NCBI GenBank assembly: GCA_036276235.1
Contig: DATBDZ010000367.1
Location: 1 to 51,090, forward strand
From: JANWHF01 sp036276235
GTDB taxonomy: Bacteria > Planctomycetota > Phycisphaerae > Tepidisphaerales > Tepidisphaeraceae
Length of the DNA stretch: 51,090 nucleotides
Direction: 5' to 3'
Shown here one piece after another: positions 16,846-25,711 of this stretch; within the stretch, counting starts at the first letter, position 1; each line of letters opens with the position of its first letter. Both the position numbers and the translations under genes were made by a program. Under the pieces are notes generated by a model that was not told where the DNA came from, did not search any database, and was given only the letters and a program-made list of their open reading frames with translations.

Positions 16846-17009
16846 AGCAGCCCGCGGTAAAAGTCCCGCGCGGCGTCGCGCCGCGGATTTGGCTCGGGAT
16901 CGAGGCGGAGAAACGACGAGTATTGGAACCAAATACGCGGAGTTTCGACAACGAAGATCCCGAGCCAAAGACGCAAGCGACGCCCGCGCGACTTTTACCG
17001 CGGGCTGCT
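16846..17009. repeat. Long palindromic element in the leader of the dehydratase gene
   Basis: A 56-nt left arm (16846-16901, beginning AGCAGCCCGCGGTAAAAGTC) pairs with a right arm at 16956-17009 ending in its reverse complement. Only a few mismatches occur and the loop is about 54 nt. It ends 20 bp before the start codon at 17030, so it would form a large hairpin in the 5' leader. Confidence 0.85.
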
Positions 17010-17029
17010 ACAGGAAACCATTAAACGCT

Positions 17030-18769
17030 ATGCCAGACAACGCAAAAAATCGTAAGCAACCCCAGGACCTCCGCAGCTATCGATGGGTCGGCCCGGATGA
17101 CCTGCGCTCCTTCACCCACCGCTCGCGCTTCAAGCAGCTTGGCTTTTCCCAGGAAGACTGGGAAGGCAAACCCGTTATCGGGATCCTTAACACCTGGAGC
17201 GACCTGAACACCTGCCAAACTCACTTCCGCCAGCGGGCCGAAGAGATCAAGCGCGGCGTCTGGCAGGCGGGAGGATTCCCGGTGGAAATCCCCGTCACCT
17301 CCCTCTCGGAAACGTTCATGAAGCCGTCGGCGATGTTCTATCGCAATCTGCTGGCGATGGAGGCCGAGGAAGTCATCCGCTGCCACCCGGTGGACGGCGC
17401 GGTGCTCATGGGCGGGTGCGACAAAACCACGCCCGCTCTGCTGATGGGCGCGATCTCCGCCAACGTGCCGGCGATCTACTTCCCCGGCGGCCCCATGCTC
17501 AAGGGGAACTGGTGCGGCACCACCCTGGGCAGCGGCACCGATGTCTGGAAATACTGGGCCGAGCGCGGCGCGGGAAACCTGGACGAATGCCAATGGCGGC
17601 AGATCGAAGACGGCATCGCCCGCTCCACCGGCCACTGCATGACCATGGGCACCGCCTCCACCATGACATCCATAGCAGAAGCAATCGGAATGAGCCTCAG
17701 CGGGGCGGCGTCGATTCCGGCGGTGCATTCAGGGCATTCCCGCATGGCAACTTCCACCGGCCGGCGGATCGTCGAGATGGTCTGGGAGGATCTGAAGCCT
17801 TCAGATGTGCTCTCGCTCGAATCATTCCACAACGGCATCGTCACCGACATGGCGATCGGCGGCTCAACCAACGCGATCATCCACCTGATCGCCATGGCCG
17901 GCCGCGCCGGCATCAAGCTGCCGCTGGAAATGTTTGACCAGCTCAGCCAGGAGACGCCGGTGATCGCCAACATCCGCCCATCGGGCGAATTCCTGATGGA
18001 AGATTTCTACGACGCCGGCGGGTTGCCGGCGCTGCTCAACCGCATCCGCAAATACCTGCGGCCACAGGCGATGACCGTCACCGGCAAAACCATCGGGCAG
18101 AATATCGAGAGCGCGAAGGTCGTCAGCGATCGTGTAATCTTGCCGCTCGATAAGCCGCTCTCGCAGGCCGGCGCGACGTTCATCCTGCGCGGCAATCTCG
18201 CCCCCAACGGGGCGGTGATCAAACCCACCGCCGCCGAGAAGCGCCTGCTCAAGCACACCGGGCCGGCGATCGTCTTCGCCAACTTCAGGGAGATGAAAGA
18301 ACGGATCGACGATGAGAACCTGAATGTTTCCGCCGACTCCGTGCTCGTCCTGCAAAATGGCGGCCCACTGGGCGCGCCGGGCATGCCAGAATGGGGAATG
18401 CTCCCCATCCCCAAAAAGCTGCTCAAGCAAGGCATCCGCGACATGGTCCGCATCTCTGACGCAAGAATGAGCGGCACCAGCTACGGCACCTGCATCCTGC
18501 ACGTCTCCCCCGAAACCGCGCTAGGCGGCCCCATCGCGCTGATCCGTGACGGCGACATCATCGAGCTGGACGTTGCCGCAAGGAAATTACATCTGCATGT
18601 AAGCGAAGCCGAGCTGGCCCGCCGAAAGGAATCCTGGAAACCTCCTGCCCCCAAGTTCGAGCGCGGCTACGGCCAACTCTTCTGCGGCGAAATCACACAG
18701 GCCGATCAAGGCTGCGATTTCAAATTCCTGCACGCAGGAAAAGCGATGGCGGAGCCGGATATTTATTGA
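17030..18769 (+). CDS. IlvD/Edd-family dehydratase, probably sugar-acid (pentonate/L-arabonate) type
   Basis: 579-residue Fe-S dehydratase. The family signatures MGGCDKTTPALLMGA (Fe-S cysteine), TGHCMTMGTASTM and IVTDMAIGGSTNAIIHLIA, and the C-terminal ISDARMSGTSYGTCILHVSPE and LDVAARKLHLHVSEAELARR are present. The GCDKTTPA variant and the C-terminal SYGTCILHVSPE form resemble L-arabonate/xylonate dehydratases more than amino-acid-pathway IlvD, though dihydroxy-acid dehydratase cannot be excluded by eye. It converts an aldonate to its 2-keto-3-deoxy form in pentose breakdown. ATG 17030 gives the normal N-terminus; the upstream in-frame region is palindrome. AGGAAA lies about 13 bases before the ATG. 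Confidence 0.85.
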   Translation: MPDNAKNRKQPQDLRSYRWVGPDDLRSFTHRSRFKQLGFSQEDWEGKPVIGILNTWSDLNTCQTHFRQRAEEIKRGVWQAGGFPVEIPVTSLSETFMKPSAMFYRNLLAMEAEEVIRCHPVDGAVLMGGCDKTTPALLMGAISANVPAIYFPGGPMLKGNWCGTTLGSGTDVWKYWAERGAGNLDECQWRQIEDGIARSTGHCMTMGTASTMTSIAEAIGMSLSGAASIPAVHSGHSRMATSTGRRIVEMVWEDLKPSDVLSLESFHNGIVTDMAIGGSTNAIIHLIAMAGRAGIKLPLEMFDQLSQETPVIANIRPSGEFLMEDFYDAGGLPALLNRIRKYLRPQAMTVTGKTIGQNIESAKVVSDRVILPLDKPLSQAGATFILRGNLAPNGAVIKPTAAEKRLLKHTGPAIVFANFREMKERIDDENLNVSADSVLVLQNGGPLGAPGMPEWGMLPIPKKLLKQGIRDMVRISDARMSGTSYGTCILHVSPETALGGPIALIRDGDIIELDVAARKLHLHVSEAELARRKESWKPPAPKFERGYGQLFCGEITQADQGCDFKFLHAGKAMAEPDIY

Positions 18770-19091
18770 TCCTTTCCGCGGAACTACGAATAGAAGAAAG
18801 TGACGCTGGTCCGCCGCAAACGATGCGAGGACGTTGTCATTGCGAGGCTAATGACGCACCACCGCAAGATCGAGTGGCATGCCTGGTTTGGGCTCAACCT
18901 ACCGATTGATCGCGTACAACCAGAATCTGCTGTAGTGCCCTCTAATCGAATTCTAATGGAGGCAGCGGATGTGGGTGGTACAATCGCGCGCGATCTCAAG
19001 GTTTTTTGGGCGGTTTGGGCAGTTTGATCGATTACGCGACGTTCTGCTTTCTGATACGGCGAGTAATAGCGGCCGTGTGGGAGAATGTGCA
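18770..19091. other. Gene-free region between dehydratase and PEP-CTERM gene
   Basis: About 320 bp with no convincing coding frame, palindrome or tandem repeat. The probable promoter of the PEP-CTERM gene should lie here, but no clear consensus pair was seen. Confidence 0.4.
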
Positions 19092-19865
19092 ATGCGCGTT
19101 GCAACCCCGACCCGGGTTGTTTTCTTAACCATGGTCGTTGCGGGAATCTGCATCGGCGCGCCGACAGCTCGGGCTACGATAACGATAACTTCGAGGTACC
19201 ATGGTACATTCGACAATAGCGGGGCGAACAATGGCAATCCGCGTTCGCTTGGAGACATTGAGGTGGGGCGCGATATCGCCGGCGACGGCTCTGTAACCCA
19301 GTTCCACAACTATTTCCTCTTCGATTTAAGCGGAATTTCCGGGCAGGTCACGGCCGCCACATTCACCGTCACCATCAATCCCTTCTTCTATGAGAGTGCG
19401 GATGCCTCGGAAACACTTGGGCTATTCGATGTCAGTAACTCGACGATTCCCGCGCTTCTGAATCAATTTACGACCAATGATCAGGCAACCTACGTTGACC
19501 TTGGAAGTGGAAACCAGTACGCCGCGCAGGTTTTTACTACCGCCGGCGTCGGGACTCGGGCATCGTTTGACTTAGATGCTGCGGCACTCGCCGATATCAA
19601 CAATGACTTGGGCTTGGGTAACGGGTTTGCCATCGGCGGCGCACTAACGACCATCGACAATAACACGACGAGTGAAGCTATCTTTGCCTTCAGCCGCGAC
19701 CTCATGACCAACTCGCCTCCCATTCCAAAGCTTGAGCTAACTGTCGTTCCCGAATCCTCAATGGTGATGACGGTACTCGTCGTTTGCCTGATTGCCACGG
19801 CGTCGCGGTCTCGCCGAACGCACAAACGCTGTTCGGGTGCGGCCTGCTTGCTTGAGCAACGGTAA
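19092..19865 (+). CDS. Secreted protein with PEP-CTERM-like C-terminal sorting signal
   Basis: 257 residues. ATG 19092 is preceded by GGGAG at about 10 bases. A signal peptide (about 1-29) is followed by an all-beta region with many Thr/Asn/Asp (FDNSGANNGNPRSLGDIEVG..., HNYFLFDLSGISGQVTAATF), similar to the DNRLRE/choice-of-anchor beta-sandwich of exported proteins. The C-terminus has VVPESSMVMTVLVVCLIA followed by a basic cluster SRSRRTHKR: a PEP-CTERM tripartite signal with PES instead of PEP. Such proteins are sorted by exosortase in exopolysaccharide-producing bacteria. A tail of about 15 residues after the basic cluster is unusual. Its function is unknown. Confidence 0.75.
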   Translation: MRVATPTRVVFLTMVVAGICIGAPTARATITITSRYHGTFDNSGANNGNPRSLGDIEVGRDIAGDGSVTQFHNYFLFDLSGISGQVTAATFTVTINPFFYESADASETLGLFDVSNSTIPALLNQFTTNDQATYVDLGSGNQYAAQVFTTAGVGTRASFDLDAAALADINNDLGLGNGFAIGGALTTIDNNTTSEAIFAFSRDLMTNSPPIPKLELTVVPESSMVMTVLVVCLIATASRSRRTHKRCSGAACLLEQR

Positions 19866-19891
19866 GAATCTTGTTCCAACGATCACACGGG

Positions 19892-20692
19892 TTACCGCAG
19901 ATATGTTGCTACAGGCACGTCCTTCAACCCGCGCAGGCCTTCCACCACACAACTGGCATTGAGTTTCGCACCTTCCATGCTCGAATGCGTGTCGTCGGCC
20001 GTCGTGAAATACTTGGCTTTGATCTCATCGGGCGCCATGCCGACGTAATGCTGCATGATGATCTTGTTCAAATTGATGAATGGCACATGCTCCGCCTCGG
20101 CGACCTGGCCCGACCATGTCACATAGCGGCTGTTCTCCACCGCGCCGGCTTCCACCGGCGTCTTGGGCCGATGTGGCACCGGCGAGCAAATGATCGGCGT
20201 CATGCCCTTGGCCTTGGCGTCGTTGATGTATTTGCGCAGATACCAGCCGTACGTGTGGACGACCTCGTGCTTTTTAGTGATCGGGTTATCGATCTCGACG
20301 GTTTCCTCGCCGATGCCCGGCAGGCTGCCGCGGGCGCGGGTGGGTTCATCGGGTTTGCCGCCGTCGTTGTGGCCCATTTGCACCAGCACAAAATCGCCCG
20401 CCTTCGCGTCGGCAAGTATCTTGTCCCAGCGCCCCTCGTTGATAAACGTGCGGCTACTGCGCCCGCCGATCGCGCGGTTGTCCACCTTGATGCGCGAGGA
20501 GTCAAAGAGCCCGCCGATCTGCTCGCCCCACCCAACCTGACCGCGCGTGCCGTTCTTCACGGTGGAATCGCCGACGATAAAAAGCGTGGGCTTTGGCACC
20601 GGCTCGTCGGCAGTCGCGATCGCGGGCATCATAAGCAAAAATGCGACAATCAATGCCCGCTGGTTCCAACCACTTGCGCGTCCATCCCTCAT
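19892..20692 (-). CDS. Rhamnogalacturonan acetylesterase-like SGNH hydrolase (CE12)
   Basis: 266 residues with an N-terminal signal peptide ending near ATA-DE (residue 29). The SGNH blocks are clear: nucleophile S43 in FIVGDSTVKNG, the Gly block NRAIGGRSSRTF, the Asn block QMGHND, and the catalytic pair in ADDTHSSMEGA (about D233, H236). The enzyme removes acetyl groups from rhamnogalacturonan, opening pectin to lyases such as the PL4 enzyme at 36611-38785. AGGAAC lies just before ATG 20692. It lies downstream of parDE on the same strand but is probably independent. Confidence 0.9.
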   Translation of the reverse strand: MRDGRASGWNQRALIVAFLLMMPAIATADEPVPKPTLFIVGDSTVKNGTRGQVGWGEQIGGLFDSSRIKVDNRAIGGRSSRTFINEGRWDKILADAKAGDFVLVQMGHNDGGKPDEPTRARGSLPGIGEETVEIDNPITKKHEVVHTYGWYLRKYINDAKAKGMTPIICSPVPHRPKTPVEAGAVENSRYVTWSGQVAEAEHVPFINLNKIIMQHYVGMAPDEIKAKYFTTADDTHSSMEGAKLNASCVVEGLRGLKDVPVATYLR

Positions 20693-20745
20693 GCTCGTTC
20701 CTTTGTTTCGATTTGAAAAACCATTATACCATAGGAGTGGCGATG

Positions 20746-21060
20746 CTAGTCGAAACGTTTTGGCGGCCTCCGCGCGCCGTGTCGAATGTGACGAATCAGC
20801 ACGATGCGATCGTCGTCGATTACGCGAAAGTAGACGACGTACGGCGGCACGACTAAAGATCGAACCGGGTATTTGAGTTTCGGCGATTGGCGTTCAACGA
20901 TGTTGCGGTGGGGCAGGATTTCCAGCGAGTCAATTGCGTCGAGCAGCTTCTCGATCATTCTTCCCGCGGCCGCCGGTGAGTCTTTCGCGATGTGCGCATA
21001 TATCTGCTCAAGATCGTGCAACACATCAGCCGAAAGTCGCACGCGATAGAGATCAGGCAT
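20746..21060 (-). CDS. parE: ParE/RelE-family toxin
   Basis: 104 residues of the plasmid-stabilisation (RelE/ParE) fold: YRVRLSADVLHDLEQIYAHIA, the middle LEILPHRN segment and a C-terminal VVYFRVIDDDRIVLIRHIRHGAR strand pair. ParE members poison DNA gyrase, while RelE members cut mRNA. The antitoxin ParD upstream favours ParE. The start ATG 21060 lies 3 bp after the antitoxin stop, so translation is coupled. Confidence 0.88.
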   Translation of the reverse strand: MPDLYRVRLSADVLHDLEQIYAHIAKDSPAAAGRMIEKLLDAIDSLEILPHRNIVERQSPKLKYPVRSLVVPPYVVYFRVIDDDRIVLIRHIRHGARRPPKRFD

Positions 21061-21063
21061 GAC

Positions 21064-21309
21064 CTATTTGCCGGTATATTTCTTCCGCAAATCGCCGCGC
21101 ACGGCGCGCCACTCGACAAATTCGCCGCGGTCGTACTGTTCGTCGGCACGGTTGATTGCCGCGACGGTTTCATCGTCCAGCGCGCCATGATCGAGCATCA
21201 TTTGCTCGACAGCAGCCTCAATCGCGGCGTCGGGGGATGCGAAATGCCCCGCCTTCACTTGGTCGGCGATGAACTTTTCCAACTCGTGTTTTTTGAGTTG
21301 AACTACCAT
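21064..21309 (-). CDS. parD: ParD-family antitoxin
   Basis: 81 residues. An N-terminal ribbon-helix-helix-like segment (VQLKKHELEKFIADQVKAGHF) with the ParD signature ASPDAAIEAAVEQM is followed by an acidic toxin-binding tail. ATG 21309 is the start; longer frames read through the palindrome. A TATAAT box ends 10 bases before the ATG, leaving almost no leader. It should form a complex with ParE and repress the operon. Confidence 0.86.
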   Translation of the reverse strand: MVVQLKKHELEKFIADQVKAGHFASPDAAIEAAVEQMMLDHGALDDETVAAINRADEQYDRGEFVEWRAVRGDLRKKYTGK

Positions 21310-21319
21310 GTTGCTATCA

Positions 21320-21325
21320 ATTATA
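21320..21325 (-). promoter_or_regulatory. TATAAT -10 box of parDE
   Basis: A perfect TATAAT on the minus strand lies 10 bases upstream of the parD ATG. No good -35 is seen at 16-18 bp. The predicted transcript begins within a few bases of the start codon. Confidence 0.5.
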
Positions 21326-21432
21326 TCACGAGCTGGGCTCCCATGCGACTCGCGCCCTGTAGGTGTGGGTACTCGCCCGGTAAAATCGACCGTGGCCGGA
21401 TTGTGTGCTCGCACACCCGACACATGAGCTCG

Positions 21433-21492
21433 CGGCGGGATAAATCCCGCTCTACGTGGCGCGGCTCCAGTAGGGCGGGATTTATCCCGCCG
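21433..21492. repeat. Palindrome of GGCGGGATAAATCCCGCC type, copy 1
   Basis: CGGCGGGATAAATCCCGC(T)CTAC at 21433-21455 and its reverse complement at 21470-21492. Each arm is itself a palindrome. The same element occurs at 41322-41382 with an unrelated loop. It lies between the divergent parD and mutS genes. Confidence 0.85.
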
Positions 21493-21572
21493 TTTTCGTA
21501 TGGGACGGCTGGACCGTCCTGTTTGACGCTTGCCGCGCCGCAAACTCTGCCATACGCTGCCCGATCATCCGC

Positions 21573-24317
21573 ATGTCCACCGCTGGCTCCTCAATCTCGT
21601 CGCAGAAGGTCGTCAGCGCGCAGATTCCCGCTGATGCGCCGCCGCCCAAGGCCCGCGAGCCGGAAGCGAAGCCGAAAGCGGCGGATGTCCTCTCTCCCGC
21701 GATGCGGCAATACCAGCAGTTCAAGCAGCAGCATCCGGATTACGTGCTGTTTTTTCGGATGGGGGATTTTTATGAGATGTTCTGGGAGGACGCGAAGCTG
21801 GCGGCCAAGACGCTGGGCGTCGCGCTCACCAGCCGCAGTCGCGGCGGGCTGGGGGCCGAAGATGCGATCCCGATGGCGGGCGTGCCGTTTCATGCGGTCG
21901 AGAATTATCTCCGCAAGATGATTGCCGCCGGGCACAAGGTGGCGATTTGCGAGCAGATGGAAGACCCGGCGCTGGCCAAGGGCGTCATTCGCCGCGAGGT
22001 CGTGCGATTGATGACGCCGGGCACGCTGACGGACGATCCACTGCTCGATGGCCGCGCCGATAATTATCTGGCGGCGGTCGCGTTTCATCTGACCAAATCC
22101 GACGGCTATCGCACCGGCCTGGCGTGGATCGAGCTTTCCACCGGCGATTGCGTTGCCGCCAGCGGAACCGACGGGCAGATTCTCGATGAGATCGCGCGAT
22201 TGCGGCCGGCGGAGATTCTGGTGCCGGAGCTGGCGTCGGGACAGCCGCACGATATTGCCGCGCAGATTCGCGCGCTGGGGATCAATGCCGTCACAGCGCG
22301 GCCGGGCTGGCAGTTTACGCCGCACCATTGTCGCGAGCAGATTCAAAAACAGTGGCACGCGCGCACGGCGGGCGGCTTCGGATTTGCCGACGATGACCCG
22401 GCCGTCTTCGCGGCCGCGGCGGTGCTTTCCTATCTGGAAGAGACGCAGAAAACGGCGCTGGCTCATCTTCGCCCGCTGCGCCGCCACGTCGTCGAGAATC
22501 ATCTGAGCATCGACCCGGCGAGTTGGCGCAGCCTGGAGATCGATCGCACCATGCGCGCCGGCGGCACCGAGGGCTCCCTGCTCGATGCGATCGATCGCAC
22601 CAGCACCAGCATGGGCGGACGCCTGCTGCGGCAATGGCTCCGCACGCCGCTCTTTGATCTGGAGCATATCATCGCGCGGCAGTCGGCAATTGCCGCGCTC
22701 ATCGAATCGCCAACGGTGTTGCGATCCGTCTCGCAAAAGCTGGACGGCATCTGCGATATCGAGCGCATCATCGGCCGCGTCGCGGTGGGACGGGCCAACC
22801 CGCGCGATTTTTCCGCGCTGGCCAAATGCCTGGCGTCGCTGCCCGCGTTGCTCGATCAGCTTCGCGAGTTAGCCGGCGCGGCACAGGTCGCGCCGGAATT
22901 GGAGAGCTTGCGCAGCTTTTGTGATACACCGGCGAAGTATCTCGCCAGCGCGATCAAAGCAGAGCCGGCCGCGCACTTGCGCGAGGGCGGCGTCATCGCC
23001 GACGGATTCGATCCGGAGCTGGATCGCCTGCGCGACATCGGCACCAACAGCAATCAATGGCTCGCCAATTATCAGGCAACGCTAGCGTCCGAATCGGGCA
23101 TCGCCTCCCTTCGCATCGGCTTCAATAAAGTCTTCGGCTACTACATCGAGGTGACGGATGCGCATCGCGCCAAAGTGCCCGCCGCCTGGTCGCGCAAGCA
23201 GACGGTGAAGAACGCCGAGCGCTATATCACCGAGGAGCTGAAGAAGTTCGAGGATGAGGCGCTGGGTGCGCAGGACAAGGCGATCGCCCTCGAACAATCG
23301 CTCTTCGAGCAGGTGCGCCAGGCGCTCTTGCCGCATGTCGCGACATTTCAGGAACTCGCCCACGGCATCGCCCGCGTTGATGTGCTCAGCGGCCTGGCGG
23401 GTCTGGCGATCGAGCGGCGATATTGCAAGCCCACGATCGTCGAAGAGCGCGTGCTCGAAATCATCGACGGGCGGCATCCGGTGCTCGAAGCGCAGCTCGG
23501 CAATGAGTTCGTGTCGAACGACGCGCACTTTGCCGCCGCCGATTCTCTCGCGCTGATCACCGGCCCGAACATGGCCGGCAAAAGCACCTACATCCGCCAG
23601 GTGGCGCTGATCGCGCTTCTCGCGCAGGTCGGCAGCTATGTCCCCGCCAAGAGCGCCACGATCGGCCTGGTTGATCGGCTCTTCACCCGCATCGGCGCCA
23701 GCGACGAGCTTCACACCGGTCAATCGACATTCATGGTTGAGATGACGGAGACCGCAAATATTCTCAACAATGCGACCGATCGCAGTCTGGTGATCCTCGA
23801 CGAGATCGGCCGCGGCACCAGCACGCTGGACGGCCTGAGCCTCGCTTGGGCGATCGCCGAGCATATCGCGGCCACGCTCCATTGCCGCACGCTTTTCGCG
23901 ACGCACTATCACGAGCTGACCGACCTAGCCCGCCGATTCAAGGGCGTCAAAAATCTGAACGTCGCCGTCAGAGAATGGGAGGACCAGGTCGTCTTCCTGC
24001 ACCGCATCGTCGAAGGCGGCACCGACCGAAGCTACGGCATCCACGTCGCAAGACTGGCCGGCGTCCCCGCCGAAGTCCTCGAGCGCGCCCGCCAGTTGCT
24101 GAGCGAACTTTCAGTGCAGCACGTCGGCCGCCCAAGAGTCAGCCGCAGCCGCAAGAGCGACCGGCACGCCGCGGCGGATGAAAGCCAACTTCCCCTTTTC
24201 ACCGAGCCGGCAAAAGAATTGCTCACAGCCCTGGCCGGAACGAAGGTTGAGGATCTGACGCCGATGCAGGCGTTCGATCTGTTGCGGCAGTGGAAGGAAA
24301 AATTCGGGCGCTCATAA
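21573..24317 (+). CDS. mutS: DNA mismatch repair protein MutS
   Basis: 914 residues, full length. The N-terminal mismatch-binding domain carries the YVLFFRMGDFYEMF phenylalanine clamp near residue 60. Connector and lever domains follow, and the C-terminal ABC ATPase has Walker A GPNMAGKST, Walker B LVILDEIGRGTSTLDG and the signature ELHTGQSTFMVEM. The protein recognises mismatches and recruits MutL. The start ATG 21573 gives a Pro/Ala/Lys-rich extension of about 40 residues before the conserved core; a later start at the MRQYQQFK methionine is possible. The gene following on the same strand starts 12 bp after the stop. Confidence 0.97.
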   Translation: MSTAGSSISSQKVVSAQIPADAPPPKAREPEAKPKAADVLSPAMRQYQQFKQQHPDYVLFFRMGDFYEMFWEDAKLAAKTLGVALTSRSRGGLGAEDAIPMAGVPFHAVENYLRKMIAAGHKVAICEQMEDPALAKGVIRREVVRLMTPGTLTDDPLLDGRADNYLAAVAFHLTKSDGYRTGLAWIELSTGDCVAASGTDGQILDEIARLRPAEILVPELASGQPHDIAAQIRALGINAVTARPGWQFTPHHCREQIQKQWHARTAGGFGFADDDPAVFAAAAVLSYLEETQKTALAHLRPLRRHVVENHLSIDPASWRSLEIDRTMRAGGTEGSLLDAIDRTSTSMGGRLLRQWLRTPLFDLEHIIARQSAIAALIESPTVLRSVSQKLDGICDIERIIGRVAVGRANPRDFSALAKCLASLPALLDQLRELAGAAQVAPELESLRSFCDTPAKYLASAIKAEPAAHLREGGVIADGFDPELDRLRDIGTNSNQWLANYQATLASESGIASLRIGFNKVFGYYIEVTDAHRAKVPAAWSRKQTVKNAERYITEELKKFEDEALGAQDKAIALEQSLFEQVRQALLPHVATFQELAHGIARVDVLSGLAGLAIERRYCKPTIVEERVLEIIDGRHPVLEAQLGNEFVSNDAHFAAADSLALITGPNMAGKSTYIRQVALIALLAQVGSYVPAKSATIGLVDRLFTRIGASDELHTGQSTFMVEMTETANILNNATDRSLVILDEIGRGTSTLDGLSLAWAIAEHIAATLHCRTLFATHYHELTDLARRFKGVKNLNVAVREWEDQVVFLHRIVEGGTDRSYGIHVARLAGVPAEVLERARQLLSELSVQHVGRPRVSRSRKSDRHAAADESQLPLFTEPAKELLTALAGTKVEDLTPMQAFDLLRQWKEKFGRS

Positions 24318-24329
24318 CAATCAGCACTC

Positions 24330-25226
24330 ATGGATCATGACCGCCTCTTCAAAGAATTGCTGCGCACGTTCTTCCTGGAGTTCCTCGCGGCGTTTGTGCC
24401 GAACGTCCAGGAGTTCATCGACCCGTCGTCGATCGAGTTTCTCGACAAGGAGGTCTTTACCGACGTTGCCTCCAACGATCGTCACGAGGTTGATCTGCTG
24501 ATCAAGGCCCGCTTCAAAGGGCAGGCAGCATTCTTCCTGGTGCACATCGAAAATCAGGCGTCGGCTCAGGAGGAATTCGCCGCCCGAATGTTCCGTTACT
24601 TTGCGCGGCTGTACGAGAAATTCACGCTCCCCATTTATCCGATTGCTCTGCTCTCCTACGACAAGCCGCATCGCCCTGAACCCAATCGCTTTGCGATGGA
24701 ATTCCCAGGCTTGGACGTGCTGGCGTTTAGGTTCGACGTGATCCAGCTCAATCGCCTGCATTGGCGGGATTTTTTGCGTCATCCCAATCCAGTTGTCGCG
24801 GCTTTAATGACGAAGATGCAGATCGAGCCGAAAGACCGGCCCAGAGTCGCCCTCGAATGCCTGCGGATGATCGCGACGCTAAAGCTTGATCCGGCACGCC
24901 AGACGTTCATTCACACGTTCATGGATGCGTATCTTCGGTTGAGCGCAGAGGAACGAAAGGTGTACAATAGCGAAATAGGATCCGTCGCCGAACCCGAGCG
25001 AAAGGCGGTCATGCAGATTTTAAACCAATGGGAAGAGCACGGCATGCGCCGCGGCGAGGCTGCGGTGATTGTGAGGCTGCTCACGCGAAAGTTCGGGCAG
25101 GTTCCCCAGTCCGTCCACGAGCAGATCGCCGACCTCCCGCAGGAAAAGCTCGAGCAGCTCGCCGACGCCGTGCTCGACTTCGCCGCCTTAGAGGATCTCC
25201 ACGCTTGGCTGGCCAACCACGGTTGA
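24330..25226 (+). CDS. Rpn-family PD-(D/E)XK nuclease/transposase-like protein with DUF4351
   Basis: 298 residues. The N-terminal part matches the Rpn/YhgA-like recombination-promoting nuclease family: MDHDRLFKELLRTFF, the catalytic-like HEVDLLIKA and FFLVHIENQA (D and ExQ) segments, and FRYFARLYEKF. The C-terminal 60 residues are a DUF4351 module (GEAAVIVRLLTRKFGQVPQSVHEQIADLP...). Members promote RecA-independent recombination or derive from mobile elements and are often patchily distributed. It lies 12 bp after mutS and may be read through from it. Confidence 0.82.
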   Translation: MDHDRLFKELLRTFFLEFLAAFVPNVQEFIDPSSIEFLDKEVFTDVASNDRHEVDLLIKARFKGQAAFFLVHIENQASAQEEFAARMFRYFARLYEKFTLPIYPIALLSYDKPHRPEPNRFAMEFPGLDVLAFRFDVIQLNRLHWRDFLRHPNPVVAALMTKMQIEPKDRPRVALECLRMIATLKLDPARQTFIHTFMDAYLRLSAEERKVYNSEIGSVAEPERKAVMQILNQWEEHGMRRGEAAVIVRLLTRKFGQVPQSVHEQIADLPQEKLEQLADAVLDFAALEDLHAWLANHG

Positions 25227-25460
25227 GCGGAAGCTGTGCGAAGTGGGAATTGATCACCCGCCGCTGGCTGCTCGGTACTCCTTTCAGTTGATACTCTCAG
25301 TTCATTCGGACATGGACATACTCACCACGGGCCTGACGGCAGCCCTCGGAGGACGCGATCGCCCCAACGGTGTCGATCTGATTAGCCACGCAGGTGTCGT
25401 CCTGCTGCATCTGGAGCATTGAAGTTGTCAAATCGCCGCCGAACCGCTACAAACGCGGTC

Positions 25461-25558
25461 GAATGAAAGTGAAAAGTGAAAAATGCAGGGAAGGTTGATG
25501 CTGCAAACTGGCATCCAATCCTCCCCCATTTTTCACTTTTCATTTTTCATTTTACATT
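25461..25558. repeat. Inverted pair of 7-bp-periodic AAAATGA/AAAGTGA tracts
   Basis: GAATGAAAGTGAAAAGTGAA at 25461 and onward is mirrored by TTTTCACTTTTCATTTTTCA up to 25558, around a 39-nt loop. The same heptamer words recur at 26809-26829, 28405-28506 and 30296-30335. The rest of 25227-25570 holds only a 36-codon frame without support. Confidence 0.75.
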
Positions 25559-25570
25559 GCGAAGCTAACT

Positions 25571-25697
25571 CCGCCGCCGTGGAAGGCGGCCGGGTCCGAT
25601 GCAACGGCTGGCTGTGAACCAGGTCAGGTCCGAAAGGAAGCAGCCTTAAGCAGTACTGGTCGTGTGCCGTCGGGTGCCCGGTCGCTTTCCGCGGCGG
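25571..25697 (+). ncRNA. ffs: Small signal recognition particle RNA (4.5S-type)
   Basis: The Ffh-binding domain IV is unmistakable: GAACCAGGTCAGGTCCGAAA followed by GGAAGCAGCC, with a GAAA tetraloop in place of the common GGAA. Flanking bases pair into one long rod: CCGCCG...GGAAGGCGGCCGGG at the 5' end with CCCGGTCGCTTTCC...CGGCGG at the 3' end. The closing stem is followed at once by ATTTTTTT (25698-25705), a Rho-independent terminator. Its length of about 127 nt fits the Alu-less bacterial small form. It scaffolds Ffh for co-translational membrane targeting. Confidence 0.95.
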
Positions 25698-25711
25698 ATT
25701 TTTTTGGAGGG

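Noticed and set aside
21433..21492. GGCGGGATAAATCCCGCC palindrome as a specific regulator-binding site for parDE or mutS
   Set aside because: The same element occurs at 41322 beside an unrelated gene, so it is better treated as an interspersed repeat.
21591..22736. 381-codon minus-strand frame inside mutS
   Set aside because: Antisense shadow of a high-GC gene. It has an Arg/Gln/His-rich composition and no motif, and mutS on the other strand is certain.
25312..25422. 36-codon ORF beginning MDILTTGLTAALGG upstream of the SRP RNA
   Set aside because: Too short, no ribosome site and no recognised similarity. It may be a gene remnant.
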